Source: Sphingomonas sp. | Lineage (GTDB): Bacteria; Pseudomonadota; Alphaproteobacteria; Sphingomonadales; Sphingomonadaceae | Length of the DNA: 64,000 nt | Reading direction: 5' to 3' | Assembly: GCF_019749955.1 (NCBI RefSeq) | Contig: NZ_JAIEPC010000020.1 | Span: forward strand, 1 to 64,000 | Shown here: positions 33,564-43,556 of the stretch, in pieces | Layout: each line of letters starts with the position of its first letter | Numbering within the stretch: the stretch's first letter is position 1 | Translations under genes and position numbers: made by a program | Notes under the pieces: model-generated | The model's database searches: none | What the model was told of the DNA's origin: nothing | Seen by the model: only the letters and a program-made list of their open reading frames with translations

Positions 33564-35620
33564 TAGCGCACCCGCACACCGATATAGGCCGCCCGCCCAA
33601 GCTGGCCATAAAGCGGCACGGTCTCATAACGTTCGTCGAGCAGATTTTCGATCCGGCCATAGGCTTCGATGTGGCGCGTCACCGGATAGGCCGCGCGTAG
33701 ATCAGCGAGCACATAACCCGCCAGCCGCTGACTATTGCTGGCATTGACGAAACTGCCGCCGACATGCGTCACCGTTGCCCCGGTCGACAGCCCGAAAGCC
33801 CAGCGATAATCGACGCTGGCATTGATGCTCTGCCCCGGCCGCCGCACCAGCTTGCGCCCGAAATTGGCGCTCCCCACCGATCGGTTCGATGCGTCGAGAT
33901 AGGTGTAGTTCGCCTGCACCGACAAGGCCTCGACAGGCTTCAGTTTCAGCGTCAGTTCAACGCCTTGCGACACCGCTCGGTTGACATTGTCATACACCCC
34001 AAACGGCCGGTTCGTGCAAATGCCGGTCTGCACCGGGCAATTGATGAAGTCGATCAGATCGGTCGAAGTCCGGCGGAAATAGGTGGCACTCGCTTCCACC
34101 GCCCCGCCAAGCGCGGTCTGGGTGACACCCGCATCCCAGCCCTTGGCGCGTTCGGGCCGCAGCCGCGTATTCCCGAAGTCGCTCAACAATTGGAACAGCG
34201 ACGGCGCCTTGAAGCCTTCGCTGTAGCTCGCGCGGAAGGTGGTCGCACCGCCATTGGGCGAGTAAACACCGCTCCCGGCAAAGCTCGTCGCGCCGCCAAA
34301 GCGGTCATGCTCGTCATGCCGCACGCCGCCGGTGAGCGTCAGCCCCGGCAGCGGCGTCGCGACGATCTGGCCATAGACGCTGTCGATCCGCGCGCGGCCG
34401 ATCGATTGCGGCCCGCCAAAGCTTACCGTCGTGAATCGCGAGGTCTCGCGCTCAAGCCCAAAGGTCGCGCTCACCCCCTTGGTGATGTCGAGATTGCCCT
34501 GATATTCAAAGCGTTCGTTGCGGCCATTGCCGTTGAAGGTTTCCAGCAAGAAGCCGTCGGGGTCGATCGAGCGGCGGCGGATCTCGGTATAGGCAAAGCC
34601 GATCCGGTTGCGGAAGCGCCCGCCGAACAGCGCCGCCTTGCCGCCGACATAACCGACCAATTCGCGCGTCCGTGCTTCCTCGCGGGTGTCGCCAAAGGCA
34701 AAGGTCGGCGGCGCGAAACCGTCGAACCCCGCGCGGGTGTCGGCGTAGTAACCGCGCGCCTCGATCGACACATCCTTGGCGAGCGCGAGGCTGAGTTTCA
34801 CGTTCGCGCCGTAATTGCGATAGCCATCCCGCTCGCGCCCGCCGCGCGCTTCGCTGAAGGCGGAAATGCCGTCAGTGGTGAACCAGCCACCGCCCGCGCT
34901 GATCGAGAGCGGCCCGGCCTTGCCCGAGAGGTTGCCGACGAGCTGCCCGCTGTTGCGATAGCCATATTCGCCGCGCGCGTTGACCTGCAACGCCTTGGTC
35001 GGCTCGACGGTTATGAGGTTGACGACACCGCCAATCGCCTGGCTGCCCCACAACACCGACGACGGCCCGCGCAGCACCTCGACCCGCTCGATATTGCCGA
35101 CGAGCAGATTGCCGAAGTTGAATCCCCCGCCTGGCGACGACGGATCGTTGAGCTTCACCCCGTCGATCAGCGCGACGGTCTGGTCGCTTTCGGCGCCGCG
35201 AACGAACACCGACGATGTGCCGCCGATGCCGCCGTTGCGAATGATCGACACCCCCGGCACGGTGCGGAGCAGCTCGGCGACGGTGGTCGTCTGGCGCTGC
35301 GCGAGTTGTTCGGCGTCGATCACCGTGACCGACTGGCCGATCCGCGAAACGGGCTCGGGGCTGCGGTTGGCAGTGACGACGACGGTGTCGGCTTGCGCGC
35401 GATCCGCTTCGCTTCCGACTCCATCCCCCCCCTCTCCCGCTCGCCCTGAGCTTGTCGAAGGGCTGCTCTTCTCTTCCCCCGGCGTAAGGAGAAAGGACGG
35501 GGCTTCGACAAGCTCAGCCCGAACGGGGATAGGTTGGGGGATCACCGGCAGGTGCGCGGCGAAAGCTGGTGTCGCGGTGACCAAAAGCGGCGGGACAGAA
35601 ATAATGTAACGCAAAAGCAT
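33560..35620 (-). CDS. btuB: TonB-dependent vitamin B12 receptor BtuB
   Basis: 686 residues. Signal peptide (residues 1-21, ending ATPAFA), TonB box region ADTVVVTANR (77-86), plug domain (VAELLRTVPGVSIIRNGG, VFVRGAESDQTVALIDGVKL), then a 22-strand barrel ending in the aromatic GVRVRY. Residues about 32-61 are encoded by a copy of the palindromic element (RAELVEAPSF ... STSSGR), inserted in frame between signal peptide and TonB box. GGAAGGG precedes the ATG at 35620. A cobalamin riboswitch lies upstream. Confidence 0.93.
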   Translation of the reverse strand: MLLRYIISVPPLLVTATPAFAAHLPVIPQPIPVRAELVEAPSFLLTPGEEKSSPSTSSGRAGEGGDGVGSEADRAQADTVVVTANRSPEPVSRIGQSVTVIDAEQLAQRQTTTVAELLRTVPGVSIIRNGGIGGTSSVFVRGAESDQTVALIDGVKLNDPSSPGGGFNFGNLLVGNIERVEVLRGPSSVLWGSQAIGGVVNLITVEPTKALQVNARGEYGYRNSGQLVGNLSGKAGPLSISAGGGWFTTDGISAFSEARGGRERDGYRNYGANVKLSLALAKDVSIEARGYYADTRAGFDGFAPPTFAFGDTREEARTRELVGYVGGKAALFGGRFRNRIGFAYTEIRRRSIDPDGFLLETFNGNGRNERFEYQGNLDITKGVSATFGLERETSRFTTVSFGGPQSIGRARIDSVYGQIVATPLPGLTLTGGVRHDEHDRFGGATSFAGSGVYSPNGGATTFRASYSEGFKAPSLFQLLSDFGNTRLRPERAKGWDAGVTQTALGGAVEASATYFRRTSTDLIDFINCPVQTGICTNRPFGVYDNVNRAVSQGVELTLKLKPVEALSVQANYTYLDASNRSVGSANFGRKLVRRPGQSINASVDYRWAFGLSTGATVTHVGGSFVNASNSQRLAGYVLADLRAAYPVTRHIEAYGRIENLLDERYETVPLYGQLGRAAYIGVRVRY
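35437..35526. repeat. palindromic element copy 4, inside btuB
   Basis: 90 bp (30 codons) with arms CCGCTCGCCCTGAGCTTG and CAAGCTCAGCCCGAACGG. On the btuB strand it is read without a stop. It lies in the leader-to-TonB-box linker of the receptor, where extra residues can be tolerated. Confidence 0.88.
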
Positions 35621-35765
35621 GTGCTTCCCTTCCTCAACAACAAGGGGAACACGACGCTGAGACACGGATTCCGGCCCTCCGCGCGCGCACCCCGACTGAT
35701 GTCGTCACGCGAGGAAAGACCCTCGATCACGCTGAACACCCCGTCCGCGCAAAGGACCGACTGCG

Positions 35766-35940
35766 TCAGGCAGGTCTCCTGGCTCCCGGGTCAACACGCT
35801 CGCCCCGCCTTCCCGGCCGCACGCGACCAGTGGCAAAATTGGGCGACCGCTCTCCGGTCACAGTTGCGGGGACAGCCGCAGAGTACCGGCCCAAAGGCTG
35901 GCTTCTGCGTTCCCTATTATTCCCATCCCTGGGAACCTGA
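35766..35940 (-). promoter_or_regulatory. cobalamin (AdoCbl) riboswitch of the btu operon
   Basis: On the minus strand the conserved blocks appear in order: GGAACGCAGAAGCCAG, GCGGCTGTCCCCGCAACTGT, GCCACTGG with CGGGAAGGC, and the B12 box AGCCAGGAGACCTGCC. P1 can form between TCAGG at 35940 and CCTGA at 35766. The remaining 145 nt to the btuB start (35621-35765) are leader that likely holds the expression platform; the 120 nt upstream (35941-36061) carry a GCGGGC/GCCCGC hairpin and presumably the promoter, which I could not define. Cobalamin binding should lower expression of btuBFCD. Confidence 0.95.
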
Positions 35941-36061
35941 CGCGATGGCGCTCTTAAGTCAGGCTTTTGCCCGAGGCAAGCGCGCTTGGCCGGTTCTGAG
36001 CCGATTCTCGTTGTCCGGATGGCGCGCGGGCACCTTCCCTAGCCCGCCATAATACGGACAA

Positions 36062-37747
36062 TCAGGCGGGGCTTAAATCGGCCCCACTGGTCACCGCACC
36101 GTGCGACGCCGAGCCGACACTGCGCGCATATTTGGCGTAGACGCCGATCACATCGCGCCGCCGCTTGGCTTCGGGCAGGGGTCGCGACGCCAGATCGGCG
36201 GAGGTTTCGAACACCCGCGCCTCGACATCGATCCGCACGCGGTCGCCGCTCGCGAGCCGCGCGATCGGACCGCCGAGCGCGGCTTCGGGGCTGATATGAC
36301 CGACCATGAAGCCATAGGTCGCGCCCGAAAAGCGCCCGTCGGTGACCAGCGCGACCGAATCGCCCAGCCCCCGCCCCTGGATCGCCGCCGTCACCGCGAG
36401 CATCTCGCGCATGCCGGGTCCGCCCACCGGCCCCTCGCCGCGAATCACCACGACATCGCCCGCGACGATTTCGCCCGCTTCGAGTGCGGCGAAAGTCGCT
36501 TCCTCGCCGTCATAGACTTTGGCCGGTCCCTCAAAGCTCAGCCGGTCATGCCCTGCGAGCTTCACCACACAGCCATCAGGCGCGAGATTGCCGTAGAGGA
36601 TGCCATAGCCGCCGCGCGCCTTGATCGGCGCGCCCGCCGTGACGATCACTTGCTGCCCCAGCGTCTCAGGCGCATCGGTGAAAGTCTCGAACAGGCTCGC
36701 GCCCGTCACCGTCGGTGCATCGGTGATCAGCCCCGCTTCCATCAGCCGCCGCCCAAGCAGCGGCGTGCCTCCCGCCGCGCTCATGTCAGGTGCCATGAAA
36801 CGCCCGCCGGGCTTGAGATCGGCAATGACGGGCGTGGTGCGCGAGAGCGAATCGAACAGGTCGAGTCCGAACTCATCGGCACCGATCCCGGCTTCACGCG
36901 CAATCGCCAGCAGGTGCAGGATCAAATTGGTCGACCCCGCCGTCGCGGTCCCGGCGATGGCGGCATTGCGGAGCGACGTCGGCGTGATGAACTGCCGCGC
37001 ATTGCGCCCCTCACGCACCGCCGCCACCAGCACGCGGCCCGCTTCCGCCGCCGTCTCGCCCTTGTCGGGATGCGTAGCGGGGACGTCATTGAGCCCCATC
37101 GGCGACAGCCCGAGGAAACTCATCGCCAGCGCCATTGTGTTGGCGGTGAACTGGCCCCCACAGGCGCCCGCCCCCGGACAGGCGGCGACTTCGATCGCTT
37201 TCAGTCCGGCGTCGTCGAGCGTACCAGCGCCATGCGCGCCGACGGCTTCGAACACATCCTGAATCGTGATGGCCTTGTCGCCGATGTGCCCCGGCATGAT
37301 CGATCCGCCGTAAAGGATCACGCAGGGCAGATCGAGCCGCGCCGCCGCGATGGCGGCTGCCGGAATCGTCTTGTCGCAACCGACCAGGAACACCACCCCG
37401 TCGAGCATGTGCCCGCGCACCGCGAGCTCCGCCGAATCGGCAATCGTCTCGCGGCTCATCAGGCTGGCGCGCATCCCCGGCGTACCCATCGAAATGCCAT
37501 CGGTGACGACGATCGTGTTGAAATCGACGGCGGTGCCGCCCGCCTCCTCGATCCCGCGCCGGACGTGATCGGCGAGGCCGCGCAAATGCATGTTGCACGG
37601 CGTGACGGTGGACCAGCTGTTGACGATCGCGAGCATCGGCTTGGCCATCGCGGCATCGTCGAAGCCGGCGGCGCGCAGCATCGCGCGAGCAGGCGCGCGG
37701 GCGGCACCGGTGACCAGATCGCGTGATGGCAGAGGATTTTGTGGCAT
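36062..37747 (-). CDS. ilvD: dihydroxy-acid dehydratase
   Basis: 561 residues. IlvD dehydrates dihydroxyisovalerate and dihydroxymethylvalerate in valine and isoleucine synthesis. Fe-S cluster cysteines are in [19 protein letters not shown] and [17 protein letters not shown]. Other motifs: [32 protein letters not shown] and [11 protein letters not shown]. The start at 37747 ([10 protein letters not shown]) has GGGAAAG upstream; a GTG 51 nt further up is a weaker choice. Divergent from leuBCD, so one spacer may control both branched-chain units. Confidence 0.96.
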   Translation of the reverse strand: MPQNPLPSRDLVTGAARAPARAMLRAAGFDDAAMAKPMLAIVNSWSTVTPCNMHLRGLADHVRRGIEEAGGTAVDFNTIVVTDGISMGTPGMRASLMSRETIADSAELAVRGHMLDGVVFLVGCDKTIPAAAIAAARLDLPCVILYGGSIMPGHIGDKAITIQDVFEAVGAHGAGTLDDAGLKAIEVAACPGAGACGGQFTANTMALAMSFLGLSPMGLNDVPATHPDKGETAAEAGRVLVAAVREGRNARQFITPTSLRNAAIAGTATAGSTNLILHLLAIAREAGIGADEFGLDLFDSLSRTTPVIADLKPGGRFMAPDMSAAGGTPLLGRRLMEAGLITDAPTVTGASLFETFTDAPETLGQQVIVTAGAPIKARGGYGILYGNLAPDGCVVKLAGHDRLSFEGPAKVYDGEEATFAALEAGEIVAGDVVVIRGEGPVGGPGMREMLAVTAAIQGRGLGDSVALVTDGRFSGATYGFMVGHISPEAALGGPIARLASGDRVRIDVEARVFETSADLASRPLPEAKRRRDVIGVYAKYARSVGSASHGAVTSGADLSPA

Positions 37748-37872
37748 TCGGTCAACTTTCCCATCGATATCGGTACTGGCATTGGCGTCTAGCGTCACAG
37801 ATTGCTTGACGATATAAAAAATCGCGTACAGGCGATATTTGGTTGCAATGTTACGCGCAAAGAGCGCCCGTA

Positions 37873-37894
37873 CCCCGCCGGGATCGGGGGTTTT
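37873..37894 (+). promoter_or_regulatory. hairpin with T-run in the leuB leader (possible attenuator)
   Basis: CCCCG-CCGGGAT-CGGGG followed by GTTTT, 25 nt before the leuB ATG. The stem is only 5 bp of GC. It could act as a weak terminator for attenuation. A 24-codon frame (37848-37922) overlaps it, but has no ribosome-binding site or run of Leu codons. Confidence 0.3.
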
Positions 37895-37918
37895 CCTTTG
37901 CAGAATTCAGGAAGACAC

Positions 37919-39010
37919 ATGAAGATCGTCCTACTCCCCGGCGATGGCATCGGCCCCGAGGTGACGCAACAGGCACGGCTGTGCCTCGAGCTGCTGTCGG
38001 ATCGCTGCGGGCTCAATTTCGTGTTCGAGGAACGCTCGATCGGCGGCATCGCGATCGACCGGCACGGCAAACCGCTGCCGCAAGCGACGATCGGTGCCTG
38101 TGTCGAGGCCGATGCGATTCTGCTCGGCGCGGTCGGCGGCCCTGCTTGGGACAGCGCCAAGCTGCGCCCCGAAATGGGCTTGCTCGAATTGCGCGCGGTG
38201 CTCGGACTCTACGCCAATCTTCGCCCCGCACGCGTGATCAAGGGGCTGGAGCATCTCTCGCCGCTACGCCCCGAAATCGCCGAGGGCGCCGATGTGCTGG
38301 TGGTGCGCGAGCTTACCGGCGGCAGCTATTTCGGTGAGAAGAAGCTGAGCGATTGCGTCGCGAGCGATTTGTGCACCTACACCCGCGCCGAGGTCGAGCG
38401 CGTCGCGCACGTCGCGTTCAAGGCTGCGCGCGGGCGGAGCAAGCGCGTCACCTCGGTCGACAAGGCCAATGTGCTGGCCACCTCGAAGCTGTGGCGGCGC
38501 ACCGTCGAGGATGTTGCGCGCGGCTACCCCGATGTCGCGCTCGACCACATGTATGTCGATTCAGCCGCAATGGCGCTGGTGATGCACCCGCGCCGCTTCG
38601 ACGTGCTGCTGACCGAAAACATGTTCGGCGACATCTTGTCGGATGAAATGTCGGTGATTGCCGGATCGATCGGCTTGCTGGCGTCGGCCAGCATCGGTGA
38701 CGGCGGCCCCGGCGTGTTCGAGCCGATCCATGGCTCGGCCCCCGATATCGCGGGCAAGGACCTCGCCAACCCATGCGGCGCGATTGCGAGCGCGGCGATG
38801 CTGCTGGAGGATGGGCTGGGCCTCACCGGCGAGGCCGCTATCTTACGCGCCGCGCTCGACGATGCGTTGCGCGGAACGGTGCTGACGGCTGATCTGGGCG
38901 GTGATGCTTCCTGCTCGGCGATGGGCGCCGAAATTCGCCGCCTGCTTGACGCGCGGCTCGCCGCGCGCGACGCGCATGTTGATCTGATGTCGAGCAATCG
39001 AGGCTTTTGA
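37919..39010 (+). CDS. leuB: 3-isopropylmalate dehydrogenase
   Basis: 363 residues. LeuB oxidises and decarboxylates 3-isopropylmalate with NAD. Motifs: [14 protein letters not shown] at the N terminus, [33 protein letters not shown], the metal-binding [10 protein letters not shown], and [19 protein letters not shown] (NAD adenine loop). AGGA precedes the ATG at 37919; the longer frame starting near 37802 covers the promoter region. leuC follows with 2 nt spacing. Confidence 0.96.
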   Translation: MKIVLLPGDGIGPEVTQQARLCLELLSDRCGLNFVFEERSIGGIAIDRHGKPLPQATIGACVEADAILLGAVGGPAWDSAKLRPEMGLLELRAVLGLYANLRPARVIKGLEHLSPLRPEIAEGADVLVVRELTGGSYFGEKKLSDCVASDLCTYTRAEVERVAHVAFKAARGRSKRVTSVDKANVLATSKLWRRTVEDVARGYPDVALDHMYVDSAAMALVMHPRRFDVLLTENMFGDILSDEMSVIAGSIGLLASASIGDGGPGVFEPIHGSAPDIAGKDLANPCGAIASAAMLLEDGLGLTGEAAILRAALDDALRGTVLTADLGGDASCSAMGAEIRRLLDARLAARDAHVDLMSSNRGF

Positions 39011-39012
39011 CC

Positions 39013-40440
39013 ATGACGCCGCGCACGCTGTACGAGAAAATCTGGGACACGCATGTCGTCGCGCGGCAGGGCGATGGCACCTGCCTGATTTATATCGACC
39101 GCCATCTGGTGCACGAAGTCACCTCGCCACAAGCGTTCGAAGGCCTGCGGGCTGCGGGAAGGCGTGTGCGGCGGCCCGACCTGACGCTGGCAGTGCCCGA
39201 CCATAATGTGCCGACGACACGGCGCACCGACGCGGCGGGCAATCGCCTGCCCATCACCGATCCGGCGAGCGCAGCACAGCTTGCCGCACTCGATGCCAAT
39301 GCGCGCGATTTCGGCGTGCGCTACATCCCCGACGGCGCGGCAGCCCAAGGCATCGTCCATGTCGTCGGCCCCGAACAGGGCTTCACCCTCCCCGGCACCA
39401 CGGTGGTGTGCGGCGACAGCCATACCGCAGCGCACGGGGCGCTCGGCGCGCTCGCGTTCGGTATCGGCACCAGCGAAGTCGAGCATGTGCTCGCGACGCA
39501 GACGTTACGGCTAACACCCGCCAAGACGATGGAAGTCCGGGTCGACGGCGCGCTGGGCTTCGGCGTTTCGGCCAAGGACCTGATCCTCGCGATCATCGGC
39601 ACGATTGGTGCTGCGGGCGGCAATGGCCATGTCATCGAATATCGTGGCGAAGCGATCCGCGCGCTCAGCATGGAAGGGCGACTGACGGTCGCCAACATGT
39701 CGATCGAGGCAGGCGCACGCTCGGGCCTGATCGCGCCCGACGAGACGACGTTCGCCTATCTGAAAGGGCGCCCGATGGCACCCACCGGCGCCGATTGGGA
39801 CAAGATGGTCGCGTGGTGGCAAACGCTCGCCACCGACGAAGGCGCGTGCTTCGACAAGAGTGTGATGATCGACGCGTCGACCATTGCCCCCACCGTCACC
39901 TGGGGCACCAGCCCCGAGGATACCGCGCCGATCGACGGCGTGATCCCCGATCCCGACAGCTTCGACGATCCCGCCAAGCGCGTCGCTGCCGCGCAATCGC
40001 TCGCGTATATGGGGCTGAGCGCGGGGACGCGGATGGCCGATGTCGCGATCGAGCATGTGTTTATCGGTAGCTGCACCAACAGCCGGATCGAGGATCTGCG
40101 CGCCGCCGCTGCCGTGGTCGGCACCCGCCACATCCACGCCGGGATCAAGCAGGCACTGGTTGTCCCCGGCTCCGGCCTCGTCAAGCGCCAGGCCGAGGCC
40201 GAGGGGCTCGACCGCATCTTCATCGACGCGGGCTTCGAATGGCGCGAGCCGGGCTGTTCGATGTGCCTGTCGATGAACCCTGATCGCGTGCCGCCGGGCG
40301 AGCGCTGCGCCTCCACCTCCAACCGCAATTTCCAGGGTCGCCAGGGGCCGGGGGCGCGCACGCATCTGGTGTCGCCCGCAATGGCCGCCGCTGCTGCGGT
40401 GAGCGGGCGGCTGACTGATGTGCGCGAGCTAATGGCGTGA
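39013..40440 (+). CDS. leuC: 3-isopropylmalate dehydratase large subunit
   Basis: 475 residues of the aconitase superfamily. Motifs: [46 protein letters not shown], and the [4Fe-4S] cysteines in [13 protein letters not shown] and [11 protein letters not shown]. It works with LeuD to isomerise 2- to 3-isopropylmalate. The ATG at 39013 is preferred to a TTG at 39007 that overlaps the leuB stop. The leuB-C-D order lacks leuA, which must be elsewhere. Confidence 0.96.
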   Translation: MTPRTLYEKIWDTHVVARQGDGTCLIYIDRHLVHEVTSPQAFEGLRAAGRRVRRPDLTLAVPDHNVPTTRRTDAAGNRLPITDPASAAQLAALDANARDFGVRYIPDGAAAQGIVHVVGPEQGFTLPGTTVVCGDSHTAAHGALGALAFGIGTSEVEHVLATQTLRLTPAKTMEVRVDGALGFGVSAKDLILAIIGTIGAAGGNGHVIEYRGEAIRALSMEGRLTVANMSIEAGARSGLIAPDETTFAYLKGRPMAPTGADWDKMVAWWQTLATDEGACFDKSVMIDASTIAPTVTWGTSPEDTAPIDGVIPDPDSFDDPAKRVAAAQSLAYMGLSAGTRMADVAIEHVFIGSCTNSRIEDLRAAAAVVGTRHIHAGIKQALVVPGSGLVKRQAEAEGLDRIFIDAGFEWREPGCSMCLSMNPDRVPPGERCASTSNRNFQGRQGPGARTHLVSPAMAAAAAVSGRLTDVRELMA

Positions 40441-41027
40441 GCGGCGTCACGCGCATCACAGGGCGCGCCTGCCCGCTCGGCCTTGCCAATGTCGACACCG
40501 ACATGATCATCGCTGCCGATCACCTGAAGACGACCGTGCGCACGGGCCTTGGCCAATATGCGTTCGAAGGGCTGCGCGCGGCGGGATCGGTGCTCGACGA
40601 CCCGGCCTATGCCGGTGCGCCGATCCTGATCGCGGGCGCCAATTTCGGCTGCGGATCGAGCCGCGAACATGCGGTGTGGGCGATGATGGATCGCGGCTTC
40701 AGCGCCGTCATCGCACCGGGCTATTCGGATATTTTTGCCGGGAACGCCTTCAAGAATGGCCTCGTCGCGGTCGAATTGCCGCAAGCCGCGATCGATCAGT
40801 TGATGGTCGGCGCGCCCGACTCCGAAATCATGGTCGACCTCGACTCGATGACGGTCAAACGCGGCAATCTGTCGTTCGACTTCACGCTCGATCCGTTCCG
40901 GCGGCAATGCCTGATCGAAGGGCTCGACGAAATCGCGATTACGCTCCGCGACGATCCCGCCATCGCAGCTTACGAAGCCAAGGCGCCCGCGCTCGGCTGG
41001 TCGATGGGGTCCGCCTTCGCCGTCTGA
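40437..41027 (+). CDS. leuD: 3-isopropylmalate dehydratase small subunit
   Basis: 196 residues, swivelling domain of isopropylmalate isomerase: [36 protein letters not shown] and [16 protein letters not shown]. The start is GTG overlapping the leuC stop (GTGA). Its last 58 nt overlap, tail to tail, the 3' end of the kinase-like gene on the other strand. Confidence 0.95.
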   Translation: MSGVTRITGRACPLGLANVDTDMIIAADHLKTTVRTGLGQYAFEGLRAAGSVLDDPAYAGAPILIAGANFGCGSSREHAVWAMMDRGFSAVIAPGYSDIFAGNAFKNGLVAVELPQAAIDQLMVGAPDSEIMVDLDSMTVKRGNLSFDFTLDPFRRQCLIEGLDEIAITLRDDPAIAAYEAKAPALGWSMGSAFAV

Positions 41028-42349
41028 GCGAGTTGCGCCTCGATCAACGCGCGCACGTCGACCCGCGCCTTGAGCCGGGTCGCCAGCAGATAGACGCCCG
41101 CGATCTTGCGTTGCAGGAACAGCGCATCGACCGGCGGGATATGCCAATTGGCGCGATCGGCCGCGATGTCGAGGCCCTCGTCGCGCATCGCATTGGCGGC
41201 GGCGACATTGCCGAAGTCGAAAATGCCTTCGCGGCGGAACAGCTCAAGCCCATGTTCGATGATCGCGTCGATCGACTTGCGGTGCCGCTCGACTGCGCGC
41301 GGCGAGAATAGGCCCAGCCCGACCAATGCATCGCGCGCACCCGCCGCGTCGTCTGCCAGCGCGGCTTCGAACAGCTTGCGGTAACCGGCGACGACTTCGG
41401 CCGGGAACGCCCGCGTCGCACCGAAATCGAGCAGCACCAATTGCCCCTTGGCGCGATCATAGCGGTAATTGGCGAAATTGGGGTCGGTCTGCATCAGCCG
41501 GAATTCGAACAACTCGCGCAAAGTGAGCGTGCTGAGCAACAGCATCACGCGGTCGCGCTCCTCCTGACTGGCGCGCGCGAGCGATTCGACCGGCATCCCT
41601 TCGACATAGCCCATCGCGAGGATTTCCGGCCCGCTCAGGTCGGGGTGGAACTTCGGCACGCGGTATTCGGGCGCATCGGCGAGCAGCTCGGCGAACTTCA
41701 CCAGACACGCTCCCTCGCGCGCATAATCGGCCTCCTCGTGCAACTGGCGCTTGGCCTCGACCAGCAACGGCGCGATGTCGAGCGACTTGGGCAACAGGTT
41801 CGACATCCGCAGCAAGGTCGCGACATTATCGACATCGCTGTCGATGCTGCGCGCGACGCCGGGGTACTGGATCTTCACCGCCAGATCGCGCCCGTCGCGG
41901 GTGCGCGCGCGGTGGACCTGGCCGATTGAGGCGGCGGCAAAAGGGCGCGGCGAGAAGGACTGGAACTTCACCCGCCAGTCGCGGCCCCAGCGCTGCGTCA
42001 GCACCGTCTGCAACTGGCGATCGGGCATGTGCTGCGCGTCGGAGCGCAGCCGCGCAAGGATTTCGGCGAGTTCGGGCGGCAGCATCTCGCCCGCGTCCAT
42101 CGACACGAGCTGGCCAAGCTTCATCGCCGCGCCGCGCAGCTGGGCAAGCTGGTGCGTCACCTTCAGCGCATTCGCAGGAGTCAGCAGCAAGTCGCTGACC
42201 GAAGGACGCTTGCCCGCCGCGAGTTGCCGCGCGCCATCGAGCACCATGCCGCCCGCGATGTTGGTGGCGAGGCCACCAAAGCGCGCGAGTCGCGAAAGCC
42301 GCCCGCTCGGCACGCGCAGACCCGGATTTTTGGTGCGATCGATGGCCAA
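40970..42349 (-). CDS. ABC1/ADCK (UbiB-like) atypical kinase-family protein
   Basis: 459 residues. The ABC1 family hallmark KxGQ is present in AAMKLGQLVSMD, followed by PPELAEILARLRSDAQHMP, the Ala-rich PFAAASIGQVHRA and VKIQYPGV (ATP lysine). The kinase-like catalytic loops are LMQTDPNFANYRYD and LVLLDFGATRAF. Family members (UbiB, COQ8) support ubiquinone synthesis through ATPase activity. The start is TTG with AAGGA upstream. The stop lies inside leuD (58-nt convergent overlap), so its last 19 codons are antisense to leuD. Confidence 0.92.
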   Translation of the reverse strand: MAIDRTKNPGLRVPSGRLSRLARFGGLATNIAGGMVLDGARQLAAGKRPSVSDLLLTPANALKVTHQLAQLRGAAMKLGQLVSMDAGEMLPPELAEILARLRSDAQHMPDRQLQTVLTQRWGRDWRVKFQSFSPRPFAAASIGQVHRARTRDGRDLAVKIQYPGVARSIDSDVDNVATLLRMSNLLPKSLDIAPLLVEAKRQLHEEADYAREGACLVKFAELLADAPEYRVPKFHPDLSGPEILAMGYVEGMPVESLARASQEERDRVMLLLSTLTLRELFEFRLMQTDPNFANYRYDRAKGQLVLLDFGATRAFPAEVVAGYRKLFEAALADDAAGARDALVGLGLFSPRAVERHRKSIDAIIEHGLELFRREGIFDFGNVAAANAMRDEGLDIAADRANWHIPPVDALFLQRKIAGVYLLATRLKARVDVRALIEAQLAQTAKADPIDQPSAGALAS

Positions 42350-42464
42350 ACTGTTTTCCTTTTAAAGCGGCCTGGCGAATGTGGGGTGGCGACGACCCGC
42401 GACAATACGGGATTTCGGGCCGTGGGTCGTGACAAGCCCCGCGCGCTGCCCCCATAGCACGCCT

Positions 42465-42806
42465 ATGACGCAGCTGACGGTCTGGTTCGATGGCGATTGC
42501 CCGCTGTGCACGCGCGAAATTGCGCTTATGCGGCGGCTCGACCGGCGCGGGCGAATCGAGTTTATCGATGTCACCGGCGACGGTTCGTGCCCGATCGACC
42601 GGGCGGCATTGCTGGCCCGCTTTCATGCGCGCGAGGATGGTGTGATGCTGTCGGGTGCAGGGGCTTTTGCGGCAATGTGGCGCGCGATCCCGCTGCTGCG
42701 CCTGCTGGGACGAGCGGCCCGCAACAATTGGGTGCTCGGCGCGCTTGAATGGCTTTACCGGCGTTTTCTGGTGGTGCGTCCCGCCCTGCAGCGGCTCGCG
42801 CGGTGA
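42465..42806 (+). CDS. DCC-family thiol-disulfide oxidoreductase-like protein
   Basis: 113 residues beginning QLTVWFDGDCPLCTREIALM: the DxxCPxC motif that names the DCC (YuxK) family. Further on GAFAAMWRAIPLLRLLG and WLYRRFLVVRP complete the family pattern. The predicted fold is thioredoxin-like; function is unknown. The start at 42465 places the motif at the usual distance. It overlaps the next gene by 4 nt (GTGA). Confidence 0.9.
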   Translation: MTQLTVWFDGDCPLCTREIALMRRLDRRGRIEFIDVTGDGSCPIDRAALLARFHAREDGVMLSGAGAFAAMWRAIPLLRLLGRAARNNWVLGALEWLYRRFLVVRPALQRLAR

Positions 42807-43297
42807 GCGTGCAGCGCGATCCCGTTGGCGTGGGCCAAGAAAGCGTGTGGGATTACCCCCGTCCGCCCCGCGCCGAACGCACGGGCCGACATTTGCTGAT
42901 CCGCCACGGCGGGGTGACGCTCGCCGAAACGCGCCGCGCGATCCGCACGCTCGAGACCAGCCACCCGCCGACCTATTATTTCCCGCCCGACGACATCGAC
43001 CAGCAATGGCTGCGCCCAGCCTCGGGGTCGAGTTTTTGCGAATGGAAGGGCCATGCCCGCTATGTCGATGTCATGATCGGCGATGATGTGCTCCCCGGCG
43101 TCGGCTGGCTCTATCCCAAACCGACGGCAGGTTTTGCGCTGTTGCGCGACCACATCGCCTTCTACGCTGCGCCCTTTGACGAGGTGCTCGTCGATGGCCA
43201 GCAGGTGACGCCGCAGCCCGGCGGCTTTTACGGCGGCTGGATCACGCCGAATCTGGCGGGACCGTTCAAGGGCGTGCCGGGGAGCCGCTTCTGGTAA
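42803..43297 (+). CDS. DUF427-domain protein (long form)
   Basis: 164 residues. An N-terminal WDYPRPPRAERTGRHLLIRH is followed by the DUF427 core: VTLAETRRAIRTLETSHPPT, YYFPPDDIDQQWL, FCEWKGHARYVDV and GWLYPKPTAGFALLRDHIAFY. It is probably a distant paralogue of the 93-residue DUF427 protein encoded at 30084. The start is taken as GTG at 42803, coupled to the DCC gene. Function unknown. Confidence 0.88.
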   Translation: MSVQRDPVGVGQESVWDYPRPPRAERTGRHLLIRHGGVTLAETRRAIRTLETSHPPTYYFPPDDIDQQWLRPASGSSFCEWKGHARYVDVMIGDDVLPGVGWLYPKPTAGFALLRDHIAFYAAPFDEVLVDGQQVTPQPGGFYGGWITPNLAGPFKGVPGSRFW

Positions 43298-43323
43298 CCT
43301 GCGTCTATTCACCTCCGCTAACG

Positions 43324-43414
43324 CCGTTCGTGCTGAGCTTGTCGAAGCACCGTCTTTCTTTTTCGACGTCTTCCCAAAAGAAGAACGGCCCTTCGACAAG
43401 CTCAGGGCAAACGG
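43324..43414. repeat. palindromic intergenic element, copy 5
   Basis: 91-bp member with arms CCGTTCGTGCTGAGCTTG and CAAGCTCAGGGCAAACGG and an AGAAGAACGG centre. The rest of the 259-nt spacer around it (to 43556) shows nothing further that I can support. Confidence 0.9.
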
Positions 43415-43556
43415 TTTGAGGGCGCTTCCTTAACATCACGCATTCGGGTAACTTATCCAGCGCCGCGCGACTGGCGATTAGGTGGAGCACCACCGGGGAG
43501 CGCGGCCTCGATCCGCCGCATCGCCTGGGCATCCCACCGACCGATGGAGCCCCGCC

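Noticed and set aside
33764..35449. Long plus-strand frame of 561 codons
   Set aside because: Antisense to btuB; no ribosome-binding site or recognisable domain.
36026..36047. GCGGGC/GCCCGC hairpin between ilvD and the B12 riboswitch
   Set aside because: Short stem without T-run; could not be assigned as terminator or operator.
36101..37726. Long plus-strand frame of 541 codons
   Set aside because: Antisense shadow of ilvD with Arg/His-rich composition.
37848..37922. 24-codon frame overlapping the leuB ATG as a leader peptide
   Set aside because: No ribosome-binding site and no cluster of Leu, Val or Ile codons.
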